Of a stretch of 64,000 bases of DNA, positions 25,015 through 32,124 are shown piece by piece (positions within the stretch are counted from its first letter, which is position 1; the number at the start of each line of letters is the position of its first letter). A program made the position numbers and the translations under genes. The stretch is taken from positions 1 through 64,000 of the forward strand of contig DATKPE010000012.1 of the NCBI GenBank assembly GCA_035524335.1. Direction: 5' to 3'. The notes beneath the pieces are model-generated. The model did no database searches. It was not told the origin of the DNA and saw nothing but the letters and a program-made list of their open reading frames with translations. Source of the stretch: DATKPE01 sp035524335 (GTDB lineage: Bacteria > Bacteroidota > Ignavibacteria > UBA10030 > SZUA-254).

Positions 25015-26543
25015 CCCGCAGATCCTTTTCCGGCCGCCTGCCCGTCCGCGATCCTGTCGAGCGTGGGGAGAAGCCCCATCATGGCGCCGAGGTAGACCAT
25101 GTTCCGCGAGTAGGTCAGCTGAAGGTCGTAAAAGGAGACGATGAGCTGGCCGAAGACCGCGACGATGATCATCACGCAGACCGCCTTGAAATACGGATCG
25201 GTCATCCTCCGGAAGATGTGGGTGGTGTACATGACCACGATGTCGAGATAGAGCCAGAAGAGGAAGAACCCGATTGCCCCCGATTTGACGATGAGCCAGA
25301 AGATCTCGTTGTGGGAGATGTAATCCCTGAGCGAGAAGGGGATCATGGCGAGACTGATCGGCTGGTCGTACTTGTTCCCGAATCCGATGCCGAAGATCGG
25401 CGACCGCTGGATCGTCTGCGAGAGGTTGTAATTTTCAAACTCACGGTAGAGGTTGGAATAATACCGTTCCCCGGCGGTTTCCTGGGTCGAGGAGAAGGAG
25501 GATTTGATCAGCTGGGCCGGCAGGCCGATGCTGGTTTCGTTGTCCCAGAAGACCGCAAGATAGATGCCGAGGAGGACGAGGCCGGGAAGAACGTACCGGA
25601 GGATCCGACGGAACTGGGCTCCGGTCAGAAGAAGCGAGTAGGCGACGAATCCCACGCCGAAGGCGCCGTAGGTCGCGCGCCGCTGGGCCAGAATGAACAC
25701 CACCGCGATGAACGGAAGAGCCCAACGGAGATAGGTCCGCTCCTTCGTTTTGACACCGAACATGGAGAGGGCGAAGAAGAGCATGAACAGCCCGGCGAAG
25801 AAGAGAGGATCTTCGTGATTGGTGAGCTCGGTCCGGCCGCCGAAATCGAACCCGAGCCGGATAACCCGCGCGACCCCCTGCACCGCCTTGAACGAAATGG
25901 CCGCGATGCAGACACGGACGAACGTGCGCACCTGTTCGGGGCGCTGAATGATCTGCGGTACGAAGAAATAGAGGATGCCGACATAGAAAAGGGACCGGAG
26001 CTCCCAGAGGGCGGGGAGAAAATCGCCGCCGGTCGCCATGCCGTAGGTGAGCGAAATCAGGAGCCAGCCGAAGAAGATCGCGGCGAGCTGCCAGAAGGGG
26101 ACGCGCTGGTAGAAGAGGCGCTTCCGCATGACGATCAGGATGACCCAGAGTCCGATGATGAGAAAAAGATGGACCTCGAGGGGGTTCGCGACCGCCCAGT
26201 CGATGCGTGAGAAGATGTCGAAGCCCTTCAGGTTCTCGAAGTATTCGAGGCCGATGATGGAAGATTCGTAGCCGCGCGGGGGATACTGGTCGAACAGCAG
26301 AACCAGCCCCATGAACAGGTAGAAGCCCCAGTCGATCCGGTAAAACGTGACCAGGAGCGCAAGGATGAGGGCGATGAGCGCCACCGCATAGAACATGCTT
26401 CCCTGATTGAGGACGAGGATCAGCGCGATGAGAACGGAGAATGCCGCCAGGATCAGCGCAGGCCTGTCCGCCAGGAGCCGCCGGAGACGGGACGGCGGAG
26501 CGGTTACCGGGACACCGATATGATGGCCGTCGTGTGGCGCCAT
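25011..26543 (-). CDS. Wzy/O-antigen-ligase-like polysaccharide polymerase
   Basis: 510 residues with about 11-12 membrane helices and a large periplasmic loop near 330-400 (WDNETSIGLPAQLIKS...FGIGFGNKYDQP), the usual layout of the O-antigen ligase/polymerase family. A short N-terminal cytoplasmic tail precedes the first helix. ATG 26543 lies 4 bp after the stop of the 55-residue membrane protein. Polymerase is favoured over ligase because Wzx and Wzz homologues share the operon. I checked it for exosortase features (Cys/Arg/His catalytic pattern) and did not find them. Confidence 0.82.
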   Translation of the reverse strand: MAPHDGHHIGVPVTAPPSRLRRLLADRPALILAAFSVLIALILVLNQGSMFYAVALIALILALLVTFYRIDWGFYLFMGLVLLFDQYPPRGYESSIIGLEYFENLKGFDIFSRIDWAVANPLEVHLFLIIGLWVILIVMRKRLFYQRVPFWQLAAIFFGWLLISLTYGMATGGDFLPALWELRSLFYVGILYFFVPQIIQRPEQVRTFVRVCIAAISFKAVQGVARVIRLGFDFGGRTELTNHEDPLFFAGLFMLFFALSMFGVKTKERTYLRWALPFIAVVFILAQRRATYGAFGVGFVAYSLLLTGAQFRRILRYVLPGLVLLGIYLAVFWDNETSIGLPAQLIKSSFSSTQETAGERYYSNLYREFENYNLSQTIQRSPIFGIGFGNKYDQPISLAMIPFSLRDYISHNEIFWLIVKSGAIGFFLFWLYLDIVVMYTTHIFRRMTDPYFKAVCVMIIVAVFGQLIVSFYDLQLTYSRNMVYLGAMMGLLPTLDRIADGQAAGKGSAG

Positions 26544-26547
26544 GCGG

Positions 26548-26715
26548 TCAGCCGAGCGGTTTGGACATGGTGTACATTTCGTACAGCACCAGGGAAACCT
26601 GTGCGAGCGCTATGAGAAAGACGGCAACGTACGTGGGAAAGCCGGGACGGCGTTTCCGCTTGCCGAGGAGAAGCGCGAAGAGCATGAGTCCGAGAGATCC
26701 GCCGATCGATAACAT
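26548..26715 (-). CDS. Small two-helix membrane protein (55 aa)
   Basis: Found by reading the 184-bp gap between the polymerase and the kinase-like gene. ATG 26715 follows GAGGCGG at good distance, and the TGA at 26548-26550 lies 4 bp before the polymerase start. The product begins MLSIGGSLGLMLFALLLGKR, with hydrophobic helix 1 (about 2-17), a basic loop KRKRRPG (19-25), helix 2 (about 28-46) and a short tail ending MSKPLG. The positive loop puts both termini outside. No family is recognised. Position between the BY-kinase-like ATPase and Wzy suggests a small accessory or regulator of polymerisation. Confidence 0.75.
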   Translation of the reverse strand: MLSIGGSLGLMLFALLLGKRKRRPGFPTYVAVFLIALAQVSLVLYEMYTMSKPLG

Positions 26716-26727
26716 GCCGTGTCCGCC

Positions 26728-27531
26728 TCAGGAGGAGAAATCGTCGCGGTACCGGTTATAGACGAATCCGAGTACCTGGTTTTTGTTGATGCTCCGGAAC
26801 ATCGCGTCGATGTTTTCCTTTTTTGTCCGCATGGTGTCGACCACGACGAGCAGGCCGTTGAGCTGGTTCGCGAAAAGGACAGGGACCCCCTGATTCGAGA
26901 TCGCCGGCATGTCGACGATGATGAAATCGTATGCCTGCTCGAGGGAATAGAGAATGTCCCGGAAGGCGGTCAGCTGTTCGAGTCCGAGGAACGGCGACTG
27001 GGCGGTGCGGTCGACCGGCACCGGGAGCGACTTTTCGTGCGGGCGCGGATCCGGCGCCGCCGAGGGAATGCCCGAGGTCAGCACCGAAAGATGCTCGATG
27101 GCGCTCTTCGAGACGTGGATCGTCGTGTCGCGGAGAGCGTCCAGCAGTCCCGGGGTCTGCGGTATGCCGAAGATCCTGTGAAGCTGGGGATTCTGGACGT
27201 TCAGGTCGATCAGGATGGTTTTTTTCTGCGACCCCATCGCCAGCGAGACGGCAAGGTTGCAGGCAATGAGCGTTTTTCCCTCGCCGCGGTTCGGGCTGGT
27301 GATCCCGAGCGTGAGGTTCACCTCCCCCGAGTTACGGGAAAGGAGCGAGTAATTGAACGCATTGTAGTACTTGAACCTGACGGTCCGCTCGTCGACGTAC
27401 TTGCCGCGATCCTCGCTGACCACGATGGTCCGGAGGACGCGGACCAGCTTGGTGTTCTCTTCGGTTTGCGGGCCGCGCTGGCCGCTGTTCTGTTCGTCGC
27501 TCTTCGGTTGTGCTGTTGATTCGGGTTCCAT
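26728..27531 (-). CDS. BY-kinase-like (CpsD/CapB-type) ATPase, atypical
   Basis: 267 residues. The Walker A motif SPNRGEGKT (79-87) and Walker B FIIVDMP (203-209) match the P-loop tyrosine-kinase/MinD-like group that partners Wzz proteins in EPS export. Two hallmarks are weak. The A-prime motif, normally LIDxDxRxP, reads ILIDLNVQNP (106-115), lacking the second Asp. The C-terminus (VYNRYRDDFSS) has only two Tyr rather than a cluster. The first 25 residues are polar and disordered. It may be a low-activity or purely regulatory partner of the Wzz protein just upstream, 54 bp away. Confidence 0.83.
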   Translation of the reverse strand: MEPESTAQPKSDEQNSGQRGPQTEENTKLVRVLRTIVVSEDRGKYVDERTVRFKYYNAFNYSLLSRNSGEVNLTLGITSPNRGEGKTLIACNLAVSLAMGSQKKTILIDLNVQNPQLHRIFGIPQTPGLLDALRDTTIHVSKSAIEHLSVLTSGIPSAAPDPRPHEKSLPVPVDRTAQSPFLGLEQLTAFRDILYSLEQAYDFIIVDMPAISNQGVPVLFANQLNGLLVVVDTMRTKKENIDAMFRSINKNQVLGFVYNRYRDDFSS

Positions 27532-27585
27532 GGATTACGTCGTTGTTCGGGATAATGTCGTCATGCGCCGCCGCAGGGACCGGTC

Positions 27586-28932
27586 TTACCGGTGTTCCCT
27601 GTCGCCTTCGGTAATGAAGGCGATGATCGGTTTTTCGTACACTTCGATGTCGCGGGCGTAGCGGATCGTCGAGTCCAGGATCTCCAGGATGATGATCGTC
27701 AGAAAGCCAAGAAAGAGCCCGATGGCGAGGCCGCCGAAGACCAGCTGTGATCGGTTCGGCTTGCTCGGATGAGCCGGCACCAGCGCCGGATCGATGATCA
27801 TAAACTGATTCGCCCCCTTTTCGCCCAGATCCCGCGCGGTTTCGGCCTGCTCCAGCTTGACCTTCATCTCATCGTAAAGCTTGCGGTAGATGCCGTAATC
27901 GGATTCCTTGTCCTCGTCGACCCGTTCGCTGATGGACGATTTCTTGATATTTTCGAGCAGAGTCGCCCGCTGATCCTCCAGCTGCCGGCGGAGGGTCTCC
28001 TGATGGCCCATGTCGCTCTCGATGCTCGCCTTCATCCGGTCCAGAAGCGCGAGCACCTCGGTCTCCACCTTCTGCACCTCGGGATACTTCGGCGTGTAGC
28101 GGCGGAGGTAGTCGTCGTATTTCGCCAGAAGTGTCCGCAGGTCGGTGATGGACGGCAGATCCTCCCGCTCCAGATCGTACAGCGACTGTTTTCCGGTCTC
28201 CGATTTCAGAATGTCCGGCAGGCCCTTGAACACCGTGAGGGCGTTCCGATAGCCGGTGACCTTGATGTCGATGTCGTGCATCTGCTTCTCAATGCCCTCG
28301 ACCTGATTGTAGACGGTTTTGCTTTCCGCCGGCATTGTATTGAGTCTCTGCTGAAGGAGGGTCAGAACCTCCTTCTGACTCGATTCGTATTTCTGCCGCA
28401 GTTCGGTCAGCTTTCCCTCGAAGAACTGCACCGCCTGCTCGTTCCGCTGACCCTCGACGCGGAGGGTTGTCTGAATGAAGATGCGCGCCAGGAGCGAGGC
28501 CGCCTGCTGTGCACGGACCGGATCGGTGTCGATGTAGGTGATACTGAAGGAGTCGGAACCGCGGCGCTCGACCGTGATGTTTTTTCTGATCGCCTCGATG
28601 AGCGCCTGCCGCTGATCCTCCGATGTGATCCCCTTCCCGAGACCGAGCGTGTCGACCATCGACTGGATCGTCGTCTGGCTGTAGATGATCTCGTTGAAGG
28701 TCCGGAGACGGTCTTCCGTCGCCATCGTGACCGCCATTTCATAGCTGATGAGCGGGTTCAGGATCTCGTCCCTCTGCACCAGCATCGTGGTCGAGGATTC
28801 GTACCTGTTCGGAAGAAGATACGCGCCGACCGCCGAGAGCACGGTGATCGCGATCGTCGGGATGATGAGGTACTTCTTGCGCCGGCGAATCAGAATGATG
28901 AATTCGCGGAGTGAAAATTGTGTTGAACGCAC
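27586..28932 (-). CDS. Wzz/GNVR-type polysaccharide co-polymerase (chain-length determinant)
   Basis: 448 residues, first gene of the minus EPS operon. Membrane helix 1 is about 23-41, and helix 2 about 392-415 (QLVFGGLAIGLFLGFLTIIIL) is preceded by the proline-rich ALVPAHPSKPN motif typical of Wzz proteins. The periplasmic stretch between is long and partly coiled coil (about 150-380). The short cytoplasmic tail lacks a kinase domain, which is supplied by the separate next gene. It sets EPS chain length with Wzy and links to the Wza-like exporter encoded divergently. A sigma-54-type promoter lies 64-79 bp upstream. Confidence 0.9.
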   Translation of the reverse strand: MRSTQFSLREFIILIRRRKKYLIIPTIAITVLSAVGAYLLPNRYESSTTMLVQRDEILNPLISYEMAVTMATEDRLRTFNEIIYSQTTIQSMVDTLGLGKGITSEDQRQALIEAIRKNITVERRGSDSFSITYIDTDPVRAQQAASLLARIFIQTTLRVEGQRNEQAVQFFEGKLTELRQKYESSQKEVLTLLQQRLNTMPAESKTVYNQVEGIEKQMHDIDIKVTGYRNALTVFKGLPDILKSETGKQSLYDLEREDLPSITDLRTLLAKYDDYLRRYTPKYPEVQKVETEVLALLDRMKASIESDMGHQETLRRQLEDQRATLLENIKKSSISERVDEDKESDYGIYRKLYDEMKVKLEQAETARDLGEKGANQFMIIDPALVPAHPSKPNRSQLVFGGLAIGLFLGFLTIIILEILDSTIRYARDIEVYEKPIIAFITEGDREHR

Positions 28933-28995
28933 GTGAGGTTCCTTTGTAGTGTCTGAACTGGTTCCGGATCAGATGACAGAAGGCACTGACATGAA

Positions 28996-29011
28996 CACAA
29001 TTTATGTGCCA
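28996..29011 (-). promoter_or_regulatory. Sigma-54 (-24/-12) promoter of the minus EPS operon
   Basis: On the minus strand TGGCACATAAATTGTG fits the consensus TGGCACG-N4-TTGC[AT] at 9 of 11 informative bases, with correct GG-N10-G spacing; the -12 element has GT for GC and A replaces the G after TGGCAC. Predicted start of transcription is about 28985, some 53 nt before the Wzz ATG. Confidence 0.72.
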
Positions 29012-29142
29012 TGAAGCCGTATGACAGCCGACCCGAGGCAGGGTCGAAATAGCGAAATCAGATCGCCTCCGGAGACCGGCCGCTTTCAATCGGCCTGCGG
29101 TCCGGATCCGGATGCGTAGGTGTGGGTAAGAATGAAACAACC

Positions 29143-29161
29143 TGTGTAAAAAGGTAACACA
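29143..29161. promoter_or_regulatory. Inverted repeat TGTGT-N9-ACACA
   Basis: Perfect 5-base arms separated by 9 bp, lying between the two divergent sigma-54 promoters, where an activator would be expected to bind. Similar TGT-ACA dyads are common for NtrC-family proteins. The arms are short, so chance is possible. Confidence 0.3.
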
Positions 29162-29233
29162 CCCGGAAGTTGCGCGAAACCGGCTAAAAATAAAGAAATT
29201 CGGGAACGAATTACCCGGTTCTGCAGGCAGACC

Positions 29234-29257
29234 GGTATTCCGTTTCGAATGAATACC
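29234..29257. promoter_or_regulatory. Inverted repeat GGTATTC-N10-GAATACC (candidate activator site)
   Basis: Perfect 7-base arms separated by 10 bp, so the half-site centres are 17 bp apart (under two helical turns). It is about 125 bp upstream of the plus-strand sigma-54 promoter and about 235 bp from the minus-strand one, suitable for an enhancer serving both. It has no T-run, so it is not a terminator. Confidence 0.5.
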
Positions 29258-29283
29258 AAGAAATCAAATTTTCCGACCTAGTC

Positions 29284-29299
29284 TGTGAGATAGATCATT
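29284..29299. promoter_or_regulatory. CRP/FNR-family-like site
   Basis: TGTGA-GATAGA-TCATT matches the TGTGA-N6-TCACA palindrome at 8 of 10 positions. It sits about 70 bp upstream of the -24 element of the plus EPS operon. It is weaker than the three sites at 34134, 34186 and 38706. Confidence 0.4.
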
Positions 29300-29369
29300 T
29301 CCCGGCAGGAATAATTCATTTAATTGCACATGAAACAGAGGCGAATGGCATTCCGCCGCATCCCGGATG

Positions 29370-29385
29370 TGGCACAGGATTTGTC
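29370..29385 (+). promoter_or_regulatory. Sigma-54 (-24/-12) promoter of the plus EPS operon
   Basis: TGGCACAGGATTTGTC matches TGGCACG-N4-TTGC[AT] at the -24 element and TTG of the -12 element, with GG-N10-G spacing. It shares the GT-for-GC deviation with the facing promoter at 28996-29011. Predicted transcript start is near 29396, about 72 nt before the Wza-like start codon. Confidence 0.72.
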
Positions 29386-29467
29386 AATATTTGGTTTGAA
29401 TAGAGGCCTTTTCCACCCAACCGGCAGTACGACAGTCGTCGACAGGTATTTTCACTCTTTATATATC

Positions 29468-30211
29468 ATGAACCGACAACGACACTCTTATATACAGTTA
29501 TTCCGTTTCCTTGTCCCGGCGGTCGCCATCGCGCTGGTTTCCGCCGCGATGTTTTCCGGCTGCAGCACCTCGGAGGATATCGCAAAGGGAAATCTCACGC
29601 AGATCATCCGCTCCGGAAGTAAGCCGATCCAGGCCGAACCGAAAGCCGACGATTACGTCATCCGCCAGGGCGACCAGATCGTCTTCTCCGTCTGGGGATA
29701 TCCGGAATTTACCACGCAGGCGCTTGTGAAGGAAACCGGAAGTCTGACCATTCCGCTCATCGGGGACTTCCTCGTTTCGGGCAGTACCAAGGAACAGTTC
29801 GTGAAGGAAGTCAAGAAACGGCTGACCGAATACATACAGGGCGATATCCAGATCACCATCAACATCCTGAGCGCGACCGCCCAGCGGGTGTCGGTGATCG
29901 GCGAAGTCACCAAGCAGGAAAATTACCCGGTCACGAGCGACATCTCGCTCCTCGAGGTTCTTTCCATGGCCGGGGGGACCACGGCCGATTCCGACCTGCG
30001 GCATGTCAGAATCCTCCGTGCGGGCCTCGACCGCCAGCCGATCGAAGTCGACCTGATGTGGTACATCGAGAACGGCAACGTGGACGCCGTGCCGATCGTC
30101 CGTCCCGGCGACACCATCTTCATCCCGAAACGGAGCAACGTCATCCGCGAGCTCTCCGATTTTCTCCGTGACGCGATATTCATTCTCGGATTTTTCAGCG
30201 TGTTCAAATGA
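29468..30211 (+). CDS. Wza-like polysaccharide export outer-membrane lipoprotein
   Basis: 247 residues from ATG 29468 (MNRQRHSYIQLFRFLV); an in-frame start at 29324 would put the signal peptide too deep and lies inside the promoter region. The signal peptide ends in a lipobox, MFSGC, with lipidated Cys near residue 31. A Poly_export domain (DDYVIRQGDQIVFSVWGYPEFTTQ...IPLIGDFLVSG) and an SLBB domain (RVSVIGEVTKQENYPV...LLEVLSMAGG) follow, then a C-terminal hydrophobic segment FLRDAIFILGFFSVF that can form the outer-membrane helix. It is shorter than E. coli Wza (one SLBB). It would form the channel for EPS. Confidence 0.92.
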   Translation: MNRQRHSYIQLFRFLVPAVAIALVSAAMFSGCSTSEDIAKGNLTQIIRSGSKPIQAEPKADDYVIRQGDQIVFSVWGYPEFTTQALVKETGSLTIPLIGDFLVSGSTKEQFVKEVKKRLTEYIQGDIQITINILSATAQRVSVIGEVTKQENYPVTSDISLLEVLSMAGGTTADSDLRHVRILRAGLDRQPIEVDLMWYIENGNVDAVPIVRPGDTIFIPKRSNVIRELSDFLRDAIFILGFFSVFK

Positions 30212-31206
30212 ACCTGCCCGATCTTCATACCGCCGCATCTTCCCGGACCGGGTTCGCCGGCGCCTGTCTGCTTGTGTTCCTGCTCTGCGCCGGAGCCGCG
30301 GCGCAGACTCTTCCGGTGACCCAGGTCGGCATCGCGATCGAGCCGGTGCGGGCGGGAGCCCGGGCCGCCGCCATGGCGGAATCGTTCGTCGCCGACGCCT
30401 ATGACGTCGCATCCATGTACTGGAATCCCGCGGCGCTCGCGTATCTTCAGGATTTTGACCTGCAGATAAACCATTCGCAGGAGCAGTTCATCAAAAGCGA
30501 AGATGAAAACATTTCCATTCCGGTCCATCTGCGGCGGTCGGAAACGATCGCCTTCGGGGCGAGCGTCAACCATGTCGGGTATTTCGCGAGCCAGTCGACC
30601 GTCTACCGCGCTCTCCAGTTCGGCTACGACGTCGCCTACGCCCGGGAGGTCCTCCCGACCTTCAGCGTCGGCGTCATGCTCCAGGCGCAGTACGCCCACA
30701 CATCGGCTTCGGAACACTGGGGCATGTCCTCGCTCTTCGGCTTTTATTATTATCCCGAACCCGAAGTGAGCTACGGGGTGTCGTTCGGCGGCCTCGGGAC
30801 GGGCATAGAATACTTCGACCGGATCGATTCCGCCGGCTCGACGGTCAGCCATACGACGATCCTGCGGGACGCGTATACGCCGAGGTACCTGCAGGTCGGC
30901 GCAACGCTCCGTTATCCGGCCGATACCCACGATCCGGAGTTCGTCCTTGCATTTGCAAACGAAAAAATATTCAATGTCAGCGGCCTGCAGTACAAGGGCG
31001 GGGCGGAATACTATCCGTGGGGTTTTATCGCCCTGCGGGGCGGGTATATCGTCACCCCCTCGATCAGTTATGGCGTGTTCGGATGGGGTTTCCGGACACA
31101 GCGCATTCACCTCGACTTCGCCATCTCACCCAATCCGCAGACGGATCAGGCGATCCAGATTTCTCTGCTGGTGGCGCTCGGGAAGGCGACGTCGTCGCGT
31201 CCGTAA
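30208..31206 (+). CDS. PorV/PorQ-like (UPF0164) outer-membrane beta-barrel
   Basis: 332 residues starting by a 4-bp overlap with the Wza-like stop. Signal peptide about 15-32 (GACLLVFLLCAGAAA). The mature start GARAAAMAESFVADAYDVAS followed by MYWNPAALAYL is the signature of the PorV/PorQ/FadL-type barrels of T9SS organisms; alternating beta strands fill the rest. PorV shuttles T9SS cargo to the sortase PorU. Being inside an EPS operon it may instead act as an EPS or precursor porin, or may couple T9SS cargo to EPS anchoring. No other T9SS machine gene is in the window. Confidence 0.78.
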   Translation: MNLPDLHTAASSRTGFAGACLLVFLLCAGAAAQTLPVTQVGIAIEPVRAGARAAAMAESFVADAYDVASMYWNPAALAYLQDFDLQINHSQEQFIKSEDENISIPVHLRRSETIAFGASVNHVGYFASQSTVYRALQFGYDVAYAREVLPTFSVGVMLQAQYAHTSASEHWGMSSLFGFYYYPEPEVSYGVSFGGLGTGIEYFDRIDSAGSTVSHTTILRDAYTPRYLQVGATLRYPADTHDPEFVLAFANEKIFNVSGLQYKGGAEYYPWGFIALRGGYIVTPSISYGVFGWGFRTQRIHLDFAISPNPQTDQAIQISLLVALGKATSSRP

Positions 31207-31239
31207 CGGAACCGCCGGCCGTCATTTAGAGAACGAATC

Positions 31240-32085
31240 ATGAACGACATCACCCTCACCTCCCGCTGCGGATTTCCGGACCAGCCGGAAACCGGCTTTG
31301 CCCCGAGCATGATGATGCAGCATATTCTTGAGACGCTGAAGCGGTTCGCCATGAGCGACCTGGGCGTTCTCATCGTGTCGGAAGACGGCAACGAAACCGA
31401 CCTGATCGCGAAGACGATCCACCGTCTGAGCGGCCGGGCATGCTATCCGTTCGTCCACCTCGACTGTTCGACGATCTCCCCGCGCGGAGCGGCCGAAGCG
31501 ATCTTCGGCGCCGAGAACCCCGATGCGGGCGAACCGGGCATCCACCGCGGTATTCTGGAGCATGCGCGGAAGGGAACCCTGTTCATCGACCATTTTTCGC
31601 TTCTGGCGCCTGCCGTTCAGCAGAGGGTCGCCAGGGCGATCGAGTATCAGCATTTCCGGCGTCTGCAGGGGAAGGAAGAGATCATTCTCTCGTCCCGGTT
31701 CATCATCGTCACGCACCGGCGCGGCGTTTTCAACGAAGCGGGCGCCGTCGGGGATCAGGGCTTTCTGCACCTGGCCTGCCCGCTCACGATCAATCTGCCC
31801 CCCCTGCGTCAGCGCCGCGAGGATATACCGTACCTGATCAGGGAATACCTGACCGAACTCTCCTCCACGGGGGGGTCGGGAACCGTGACCATGTCGCCCG
31901 AGGCGCTTCAGGCATGCCTCGAATACCACTGGCCGGGCAATGCCGTGGAGCTCCGGCATGTGCTCGAATACGCCCTCTTTCATATTGAGGGGGATGTGAT
32001 CCAGCGTCACCATCTATCGCCGCACATTCTGTACAGCAGCGGCATCCGGAATATTTTCGCCGTCGGCGGTCCGATGGCCGGTTAA
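31240..32085 (+). CDS. Degenerate sigma-54-activator (AAA+) domain protein
   Basis: 281 residues, a stand-alone relic of the NtrC-type AAA+ domain. Recognisable landmarks: FVHLDCSTISPRGAAEAIFGAE (71-92), a Walker-B-like GTLFIDH (112-118; the usual Glu is His), LPPLRQRREDIPYLI (187-200) and WPGNAVELRHVLEYAL (231-246). Lost: Walker A (SEDGNETD, 47-54, where GESGTGKE is expected), the GAFTGA sigma-54 contact loop (region 91-104), and any Fis-type HTH. It can hardly hydrolyse ATP or open a sigma-54 promoter alone, so it may bind and modulate an intact activator. The frame is intact and it sits within the sigma-54-driven operon. Confidence 0.85.
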   Translation: MNDITLTSRCGFPDQPETGFAPSMMMQHILETLKRFAMSDLGVLIVSEDGNETDLIAKTIHRLSGRACYPFVHLDCSTISPRGAAEAIFGAENPDAGEPGIHRGILEHARKGTLFIDHFSLLAPAVQQRVARAIEYQHFRRLQGKEEIILSSRFIIVTHRRGVFNEAGAVGDQGFLHLACPLTINLPPLRQRREDIPYLIREYLTELSSTGGSGTVTMSPEALQACLEYHWPGNAVELRHVLEYALFHIEGDVIQRHHLSPHILYSSGIRNIFAVGGPMAG

Positions 32086-32124
32086 AACAACAGTTCTTCA
32101 CCCTATCAACCTGGAAGTGTTGCC

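Noticed and set aside
25011..26543. Could this membrane protein be an exosortase
   Set aside because: It has the long periplasmic loop and size of Wzy/ligase proteins, and I could not find the conserved Cys, Arg and His pattern of exosortases.
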